From Erythrobacter donghaensis (GTDB taxonomy: Bacteria; Pseudomonadota; Alphaproteobacteria; Sphingomonadales; Sphingomonadaceae): a stretch of DNA of 5,505 bases. The first letter of the stretch is position 1, and the number at the start of each line of letters is the position of its first letter. The translations under genes were made by a program, and so were the position numbers. The stretch spans positions 1 through 5,505 of the forward strand of contig NZ_LSJS01000228.1 in the NCBI RefSeq assembly GCF_001557325.1. Reading direction: 5' to 3'. Positions 1 to 4,110 of this stretch are shown here, one piece after another. Under the pieces are notes generated by a model that ran no database searches, was not told the origin of the DNA, and saw only the letters and a list, made by a program, of their open reading frames with translations.

Positions 1-4
1 GCGT

Positions 5-349
5 TCAGATGACCGCGGTCACGACCGAGGTGACGATCGGAACACCGGTGCCGACACCGATGCCGACGCCTACCGGAACGGCGACCTGGCCGAGCGAAAA
101 GCGCCCGGATGCCAGACCGATCAGGCCGCCAGCAAGGCTGAGAACCGTGATGATCTTGCCGCCCGAACCTTCGAGAAAGTCGGTGAACTTGGTGAGGGCA
201 GGGGTGAAGGTCGTGTCAGCGCCGGCATAGGCGGCGCTTGCCGCAAGCGCCGCGACTGCGACCGGAATGGCAATGTTGAGGGCACTGCCAAGGTGCTTTG
301 GGCCGAGACCCGTGACGCCGACGCGCCGGGGGAGGGTGAGAGACTGCAT
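5..349 (-). CDS. traA: F-type conjugative pilin precursor (TraA / TrbC-VirB2 family)
   Basis: Precursor of the major subunit of a conjugative pilus, expected to be inserted in the inner membrane, processed and polymerised by a type IV secretion system. The 114-aa product has a basic N-terminus (RR at 8-9, K19), a hydrophobic segment at about 24-41 and a likely signal-peptidase site after A42 (AYA/GAD). The mature chain would be 72 aa, close to the roughly 70 aa of F pilin, with a similarly long leader. It holds two hydrophobic segments (about 66-81 and 89-114) separated by a short loop containing R83, the usual hairpin topology. The second segment is a glycine ladder (GVGIGVGTG, 94-102). The ATG at 349 is preceded by GGAG with 6-nt spacing. 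The gene ends 4 bp from the window edge, so downstream tra genes (traL, traE and so on) are expected outside. Assignment rests on size, topology and leader, not on strong residue identity. Confidence 0.82.
   Translation of the reverse strand: MQSLTLPRRVGVTGLGPKHLGSALNIAIPVAVAALAASAAYAGADTTFTPALTKFTDFLEGSGGKIITVLSLAGGLIGLASGRFSLGQVAVPVGVGIGVGTGVPIVTSVVTAVI
231..253 (-). repeat. Perfect 10-bp hairpin inside the pilin leader coding region
   Basis: GCGGCGCTTG at 231-240 is followed by CCG and then its exact reverse complement at 244-253. On the traA mRNA this would be a very GC-rich 10-bp stem with a 3-nt loop. It covers codons 33-40 of traA, just before the predicted signal-peptidase site. It may be a by-product of alanine/leucine codon choice or a translational pause element; the sequence alone cannot tell. 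Confidence 0.6.
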
Positions 350-355
350 GTGAAG

Positions 356-359
356 CTCC
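356..359 (-). promoter_or_regulatory. Ribosome binding site of traA
   Basis: CTCC on the plus strand reads GGAG on the minus strand, 6 nt upstream of the ATG at 349. It supports that start over other in-frame codons. Confidence 0.65.
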
Positions 360-374
360 GGTTGGAGGGGTGGT

Positions 375-398
375 CACAGCGTCCTTGCGTTCGCTGTG
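375..398. promoter_or_regulatory. Inverted repeat upstream of traA, possible operator or leader hairpin
   Basis: CACAGCG at 375-381 and its exact complement CGCTGTG at 392-398 are separated by 10 bp. The arms lie 26-49 bp upstream of the traA start codon. They are suited either to a dimeric regulator binding site or to a stem-loop in the traA 5' leader. The two regulator genes on the other side of the intergenic region are possible binders; this link is inference. Confidence 0.4.
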
Positions 399-688
399 TG
401 TTCCACATGCATCTAGGAAATGTTCGTAGGAAAGAGTTGTGTTCTGGTCTCCGCTGGAGGCGGACAGATGCGGACACATCTTTTCCTGCCCGACGATCAA
501 AACCGACGATAATGTCGCTAAATCAGTCTTTATGTGTCGGCAAGTACCGTCACCCTAGCCGCGATTCGGCGACGACTCGGATAGAGGAACTGATTCGCCT
601 TTAAACGAGATGTTCCGTCTATGTTCTTTTCATTTTCCTACATGGCATGCTTCGCGATATGCCTGCGAGTCGCACCATTGCAGAACCT

Positions 689-693
689 AGGAG
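689..693 (+). promoter_or_regulatory. Ribosome binding site of the HTH gene
   Basis: AGGAG, part of TAGGAGA, ends 6 nt before the ATG at 700. It is a near-consensus site that fixes this start. Confidence 0.7.
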
Positions 694-699
694 ACAGCC

Positions 700-1161
700 A
701 TGCACCATCCAACCGCCGCCGCCAGACCCGCCAATGAAAGCCTGGCTCGCGTGCTTGCCCATGCGATCGATGCCGCTGACAAACCTCGCCACAGGATTGC
801 CAATGAAAGCGGGATGCATCGCGAAACCCTGCTTCGCGTTGCGCGTGGTGAGCGGCCCATCGGGCTCGACGAGGCAGCTCGTGTGCTTGCCGCCTGTGGA
901 GCTCACCCGCGAGCTAGCATGATCCTCGCTCTCGCCGGGCAGGAAGATCTCGCTTGCGAGTGGATGCATGGCGAGATGGGTGAATTTCTCGAAGAGTTCT
1001 TCACCAGCCTGCCCGTCCATCTGCAGCGGACCCTCGGCCGCCGGATTGACGATCTGCGGCCTCGGTGGGCGGGCGGCACGGCGCAGCTCGTGGCGCGAAT
1101 GCTTGCCAAGCACATCGATGATTTTGTGGGCCGCGACATCGCGATGTCGCTTTCCCGGTAA
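700..1161 (+). CDS. Small helix-turn-helix DNA-binding protein
   Basis: A 153-aa protein, probably a cytoplasmic transcriptional regulator. Residues 28-67 look like an XRE/Cro-type helix-turn-helix: a helix with IANESGM (33-39), a turn, a recognition helix HRETLLRVARGER (40-52), then a supporting helix LDEAARVLAACG (56-67). The rest (about 68-153) is predicted mostly helical and unrecognised. It holds an acidic stretch GEMGEFLEEFF (about 90-100) and a basic patch around RTLGRRIDDLRPRW, possibly for dimerisation. The ATG has a strong Shine-Dalgarno, and the gene sits 33 bp upstream of an alpA-like gene on the same strand. It is divergent from the pilin gene, so control of transfer genes, or of itself, is a reasonable guess. 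The family within the HTH class was not identified. Confidence 0.75.
   Translation: MHHPTAAARPANESLARVLAHAIDAADKPRHRIANESGMHRETLLRVARGERPIGLDEAARVLAACGAHPRASMILALAGQEDLACEWMHGEMGEFLEEFFTSLPVHLQRTLGRRIDDLRPRWAGGTAQLVARMLAKHIDDFVGRDIAMSLSR
1133..1150. repeat. 18-bp perfect palindrome at the 3' end of the HTH gene
   Basis: GCGACATCGCGATGTCGC equals its own reverse complement. It lies in the last codons of the HTH gene, 9 bp before its stop codon and about 45 bp upstream of the alpA-like start. It could be a DNA-binding site for a dimer. Chance occurrence in GC-rich coding sequence is possible. Confidence 0.5.
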
Positions 1162-1194
1162 TCTCCAGAGTCGGAGGGGTCCGAACCCAAGCGA

Positions 1195-1446
1195 ATGAGA
1201 TCAGCAATGCCGCTTTCAACTCAAGATGACATGCGCCCCCCTCAACCATCCGACACATTGCCGCCGGCTCGGCTTCTACGCCTGCCGGAAGTCATCGCGC
1301 GTGTCGGGCTACGCCGCTCCGCCATTTACCAGCGCATGAGTGAAGGGCGATTTCCAAGGTCGAGATCGCTCGGCCCCAAATGCGCTGTTTGGGTTGAAGC
1401 CGAAATTGACGAGTGGATCCGCGAAGTATCGCGAATTTCAAACTGA
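1195..1446 (+). CDS. alpA: AlpA-family phage/mobile-element transcriptional regulator
   Basis: An 83-aa (or slightly shorter) DNA-binding protein of the AlpA class, small MerR-like winged-HTH activators encoded on prophages and genomic islands. The diagnostic region is residues 28-75: LRLPEVIARVGLRRSAIYQRM (HTH), then EGRFPRSRSLGPKCAVWVEAEIDEWI. This follows the family pattern of a G-x-FP turn and a wing ending in a W-x-x-x-E-I-D-x-W helix. Residues 1-25 are proline-rich and probably disordered. The start is uncertain: ATG 1195 has GGAGGGG 15 bp upstream, which is too far, while ATG 1207 has only a weak GAGA. It probably shares a transcript with the HTH gene 33 bp upstream. In other elements AlpA proteins activate excision or integrase genes. 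No integrase is in this window, so the target here is unknown. Confidence 0.88.
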   Translation: MRSAMPLSTQDDMRPPQPSDTLPPARLLRLPEVIARVGLRRSAIYQRMSEGRFPRSRSLGPKCAVWVEAEIDEWIREVSRISN

Positions 1447-1483
1447 CTTCATTGGGGTCTATCACATGGAGACCTTCGCCGAT

Positions 1484-1528
1484 TGGCAGATTTTGCCAGC
1501 CTGAGAAAAACTGACAGATTTGGGCCAG
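1484..1528. repeat. Pair of related direct repeats downstream of alpA
   Basis: TGGCAGATTTTGCCAG at 1484-1499 and TGACAGATTTGGGCCAG at 1512-1528 share the pattern TGRCAGATTT then GCCAG, with starts 28 bp apart. The first copy also contains TGGCA/TGCCA arms around a 5-nt centre. Such tandem sites directly after a regulator gene suggest an operator, possibly for AlpA. That assignment is inference. Confidence 0.35.
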
Positions 1529-1656
1529 ATCATGACATGTGGTGTCGTTAAACGACCAACAGCTATTTCTGGAGCTTCCGCCAGCTCACATGGTCTAACC
1601 TTTGAGCAATCCTGCCTATGTCGATCGCCAAGCGCCGTCAGATGGGCCTTGCTTGA

Positions 1657-1669
1657 GAACCATTGGTTC
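1657..1669. repeat. Short inverted repeat in the lmuA upstream region
   Basis: GAACCA and TGGTTC are exact complements around a single T. The symmetric 13-bp element is suited to a dimeric regulator. No other support. Confidence 0.3.
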
Positions 1670-1771
1670 CAAACAAAGGACGAGAGGTCACGTCTGCGGT
1701 CGTCGCGGGAGCAAGGTCTGCCTCCTGCAATGAACGATCGCACTATCCACACGGGTGCAAGAATTGGTAGG

Positions 1772-1806
1772 CTAGCGGCTCTGCGATGCAATAACATCGC
1801 CGCTAG
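1772..1806 (+). promoter_or_regulatory. Strong stem-loop just upstream of the SIR2 gene ribosome site
   Basis: Outer arms CTAGCGGC (1772-1779) and GCCGCTAG (1799-1806) pair perfectly. Inside, GATG (1785-1788) pairs with CATC (1795-1798) around the loop CAATAA, leaving a 5-nt bulge on the left side. The structure ends 5 nt before the G-rich Shine-Dalgarno of the SIR2 gene. No U-run follows, so it is not a standard intrinsic terminator. It more likely affects translation start, mRNA stability or regulator binding. Confidence 0.5.
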
Positions 1807-1811
1807 GGCTT

Positions 1812-1819
1812 GGGGGGAA
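1812..1819 (+). promoter_or_regulatory. Ribosome binding site deciding the TTG start of lmuA
   Basis: GGGGGGAA ends 6 nt before the TTG at 1826. It is the only purine-rich site near any candidate start, and the translation from 1826 begins where SIR2-family similarity begins. Confidence 0.55.
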
Positions 1820-1825
1820 TCGCGT

Positions 1826-3526
1826 TTGACGCTTGCTGCATCTATTTCGATCAAAGATACGCTGGTGCTTCTCGATGGCCAATATTCCGGCCTCGCAACC
1901 GGTATTGCCCAAGGTTCTTACGCGCTTTGGCTTGGCTCGGGCATCTCTAGAGACCGAGTTATCGGCCTCGATGGCGTGCTGGCGAAACTGATTGAGTTCT
2001 TGCGAAGCAAGGTCACGGCGAACGCAGATTGTTGTTACCGCGTCGCTCTTAACAAGATCATCGACATGGCCGCCCCTGATGCGACTGAACTTGCACAGAT
2101 CGACTTTAACGTCCCCAGCGACCAGTGGGCTTGCATCAAAGCCATTCTCGGCCGGCTCTGGGGCCAATATTCTGCAGTCCTGTCGGTCGAGCTTCCCGAC
2201 GAACCATTGGACTACCTCTTGTGGAATGGCCTGGATTTCCCCGCGACTTTCGCGGCGCAACAAGCCGATGCCGAGCATCTAGCAGTAGGCATGCTGGCAC
2301 TTGAGGGGGCCGTTACCGATCTGGCGACCGCAAATTGGGATGGGCTCCTTGAAGCCGCAATGAAGGAACTCGGATACGACGAGACCTTCTACAGGATCAC
2401 AGTGACCGGCCAGGATCTTCGCAATCCGGCTGCGGCGGCAAAACTCTACAAATTTCACGGCTGCGCTTTGAGGGCGATTGCCGAAGAAGGTACATATCGC
2501 CCTCTCCTTATCGCGCGTTCAGCCCAAATTACCGGGTGGAACACCGATAATAGGTTCACTATCGTTCGCGATCAACTTCATGCTCTCGTTCAAGCGAAGC
2601 GCACCCTGATGATCGGGATGTCCGCGCAAGATGAGAACATCAAGCACCTTTTCGCGAAGGTAAATCAGCAAAACGGGTGGAAATGGACGGACGCGCCAAC
2701 ACCAATCGTCTTTTCTGCCGACAAGATCGGTGATGACCAGCGCGATCTACTCATCGTTGTTTATGGCCAGCAGGAGTACGAGGCGCATCGGGATGCTATC
2801 TGCAACGAAGCACGTCTACAGGCATATGCCAAGCCGCTGCTATTGGCACTCGTCCTGCACGTGCTCGCTGCCAAGCTTGAGGTGCTCGCCAACGACGCCC
2901 ATGCTCCGAATCTCGATGCGGCCGCCCGGACAGCGATTTCAACGGGAATCAAGGTATTGCGCGACCGTGTCGCCGACGCCGGCAATGGTGATCGCCTTGG
3001 CCTTGCACGAGCAATTGCGGCGGTTTTGGCCAGGGCGCGGCATCAATTGCAGGACGGTACGAGCGCCGCCGGGGGCCAACGCTATTTTCCGTTGGACGAC
3101 CAACCTGCGCATCTCATGCAAGGCAAGCCCGCGCTCAAAAGTTCCGGCCAACGGGAGGCGGCCGTCGCGCTCGGGCTGGTTGGCCTCGAAGAGGCTACCG
3201 CCTGGACGAGTTCCGTGGACGATCCCGAAGACCCTCGATCGGGGGCACTCCGCCTAACATCGTCCGGCGCGAGCGCTCGCGTGTTCCTCGCCGCCAACGA
3301 CGATAACATCACCAATCTCTTGGACTGCGGAGCATTTGATGAAGCAGATAGCGATGCGGTCGTGATATGTTCTGGACGCGTCGCTGAGCGGCAGCAACGA
3401 AGCCCAAGCGGAGATCGAAGAGACGGCTCTCTTGGCCCGCGTTACATCGCCCTTGGCCCGATGCTGTCGGAGGCAGCAGATATCGATGACCTCCGTGATC
3501 GCTTTCGCGGGGAGGTCGGGCTGTGA
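1826..3526 (+). CDS. lmuA: SIR2-domain effector of a Lamassu-type defence system (LmuA-Sir2)
   Basis: A 566-aa protein with an N-terminal SIR2-like NAD-binding domain and an unrecognised C-terminal half. Residue numbers assume the TTG start. Motifs in order: LWLGSGIS (34-41), the glycine-rich NAD loop; TANWDG (168-173), matching the sirtuin T-x-N-x-D motif with catalytic N170; KFHG (209-212) with the expected catalytic H211; and GMSAQDEN (264-271), matching the G-x-S-x-x-D-x-N stretch of bacterial SIR2 defence proteins. All key residues appear intact. Residues from about 300 to 566 are largely helical, without a domain I recognise. In known bacterial SIR2 effectors this domain hydrolyses NAD+ and kills or arrests infected cells. 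The gene heads a coupled operon with a small protein and a zinc-hook SMC-like ATPase, which is the Lamassu layout. The start could instead be GTG 1865 or, less likely, ATG 1730 or TTG 1520. The SIR2 call is firm; the Lamassu assignment is from gene context. Confidence 0.85.
   Translation: MTLAASISIKDTLVLLDGQYSGLATGIAQGSYALWLGSGISRDRVIGLDGVLAKLIEFLRSKVTANADCCYRVALNKIIDMAAPDATELAQIDFNVPSDQWACIKAILGRLWGQYSAVLSVELPDEPLDYLLWNGLDFPATFAAQQADAEHLAVGMLALEGAVTDLATANWDGLLEAAMKELGYDETFYRITVTGQDLRNPAAAAKLYKFHGCALRAIAEEGTYRPLLIARSAQITGWNTDNRFTIVRDQLHALVQAKRTLMIGMSAQDENIKHLFAKVNQQNGWKWTDAPTPIVFSADKIGDDQRDLLIVVYGQQEYEAHRDAICNEARLQAYAKPLLLALVLHVLAAKLEVLANDAHAPNLDAAARTAISTGIKVLRDRVADAGNGDRLGLARAIAAVLARARHQLQDGTSAAGGQRYFPLDDQPAHLMQGKPALKSSGQREAAVALGLVGLEEATAWTSSVDDPEDPRSGALRLTSSGASARVFLAANDDNITNLLDCGAFDEADSDAVVICSGRVAERQQRSPSGDRRDGSLGPRYIALGPMLSEAADIDDLRDRFRGEVGL
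3509..3516 (+). promoter_or_regulatory. Ribosome binding site of lmuC
   Basis: GGGGAGGT lies inside the end of the SIR2 gene and ends 6 nt before the GTG at 3523. It supports this GTG start and translational coupling. Confidence 0.7.
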
Positions 3527-4110
3527 GCACGAGTGATCGCGTCGTCGACATCCTCACCCAAGAGGGCGGCTACAAGCCACTGCCGAAGCCGTTCAAAGTG
3601 GGCTCGCAATCGTTCGATTTCACCTACGCTCTCGTCGCTGGCGAGCGAGCCAATGACCTCGTGATCGTCATCGAGCTGCGAGGAGATACAGCCGACGAGG
3701 CTGTCGTTCGCAAAGTCTTGGCGCTCACTCGCGCGCTCGACGTCCAGCGCTCGAAACGGCCGGTCACGGCCGTGCTGACATCGGGGCAACCGCGCTCGGA
3801 GACGGTCCAATCGATAAGCCGGGTTTGCCGTGTCCTTCCCGTCGGCGCGCCGGCAGGGCCTGATGCGGTCGGTGCTGTCCGCGACTGGCTATCCGTCCTT
3901 CTGCCGCTGACACAGCCTCCGGCCGTCGACACCTTGCTCGATTGGGAAGGCGATCTGCGCACAGTCACTCCAGATACTGCCAAGGGTTCGTTGATGGATG
4001 CCCTCGTGGCGGCGGCACCTCACGGGAAAGCCGCTGTCGAAGCAGTGCTAACGAATGATATTACCGCCAGCGTCAAGGCGATCCTAGATGACGAAGGAGA
4101 CGGGCAATGA
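3523..4110 (+). CDS. lmuC: Small middle component of a Lamassu-type system (LmuC-like)
   Basis: A 195-aa soluble protein without a signal peptide or membrane segment. It starts with GTG overlapping the upstream stop (GTGA) and ends overlapping the next start (ATGA), so its product is probably made in fixed proportion with its neighbours. Residues 30-53 form an alternating beta pattern, FDFTYALVAGERANDLVIVIEL, with D45 and E51-L-R53. This is reminiscent of a PD-(D/E)xK core with R in place of K, possibly degenerate. Residues about 110-135 are helical, and the C-terminus is acidic. Between a SIR2 effector and an SMC-like ATPase, a protein of this size matches LmuC (DdmB position in DdmABC), the accessory subunit that bridges effector and ATPase. 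Identification depends mainly on position and length; I saw no diagnostic motif. Confidence 0.68.
   Translation: MSTSDRVVDILTQEGGYKPLPKPFKVGSQSFDFTYALVAGERANDLVIVIELRGDTADEAVVRKVLALTRALDVQRSKRPVTAVLTSGQPRSETVQSISRVCRVLPVGAPAGPDAVGAVRDWLSVLLPLTQPPAVDTLLDWEGDLRTVTPDTAKGSLMDALVAAAPHGKAAVEAVLTNDITASVKAILDDEGDGQ
4094..4099 (+). promoter_or_regulatory. Ribosome binding site of lmuB
   Basis: AAGGAG inside the end of lmuC, 7 nt before the ATG at 4107. A consensus site that fixes the start. Confidence 0.7.

Larger units (their letters stand above)
350..699. other. Divergent intergenic region between traA and the HTH gene
   Basis: About 350 bp without a convincing gene. The open frames crossing it are cysteine/arginine-rich translations lacking a good ribosome site. 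It should contain the promoters for both leftward traA and rightward regulator transcription. Structures visible by eye are: a 7-bp inverted repeat at 375-398; two TAGGAAA copies 13 bp apart (414-420, 427-433); two ATGTTC copies 11 bp apart (610-615, 621-626); and GGCAT/ATGCC arms at 644-648 and 659-663. The stretch around 600-640 is distinctly AT-richer than the flanks, as expected for a promoter. I could not pick convincing -35/-10 boxes. Confidence 0.55.
1447..1825. other. Non-coding gap upstream of the defence operon
   Basis: About 380 bp between alpA and the SIR2 gene. The SIR2 frame stays open back to 1520, but the translation there is cysteine-, serine- and arginine-rich and unlike the protein proper, and its early starts lack ribosome sites. 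I therefore read it as untranslated. It holds: weak GGTCT/AGACC arms right after the alpA stop (1456-1460, 1470-1474); two related repeats (1484-1499, 1512-1528); an inverted repeat GAACCA-T-TGGTTC (1657-1669); and a strong stem-loop (1772-1806). By eye it is less GC-rich than the genes. The operon promoter presumably lies here, but no convincing -35/-10 pair was found. Confidence 0.6.

Noticed and set aside
293..604. Plus-strand open frame of 103 codons over the traA upstream region
   Set aside because: It overlaps traA antisense, has no ribosome site and gives a low-complexity basic translation with no family resemblance.
730..810. Exact 12-bp repeat GCCAATGAAAGC at 730-741 and 799-810
   Set aside because: Both copies are in frame in the HTH gene and encode ANES. 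There is no further similarity around them, so it is probably coincidence or an ancient short duplication.
619..1113. Minus-strand open frame of 164 codons
   Set aside because: It lies opposite the HTH gene, whose frame has a strong ribosome site and a recognisable DNA-binding fold; the antisense translation has neither.
1456..1474. GGTCT/AGACC arms after the alpA stop as an intrinsic terminator
   Set aside because: The stem is only 5 bp with a 9-nt loop and no T-run follows, so a terminator call is not supported.
1462..2278. Minus-strand open frames opposite the SIR2 gene start
   Set aside because: They are antisense shadows of the SIR2 coding sequence, with no motif or ribosome site.
2730..3257. 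Plus-strand open frame of 175 codons within the SIR2 gene
   Set aside because: A shifted-frame shadow. The SIR2 frame continues without interruption to its GTGA junction with the next gene, so there is no frameshift to explain.
3765..3774. CACGGCCGTG palindrome in lmuC
   Set aside because: Ten-bp palindromes rich in G and C are expected by chance in this base composition, and it lies inside coding sequence.
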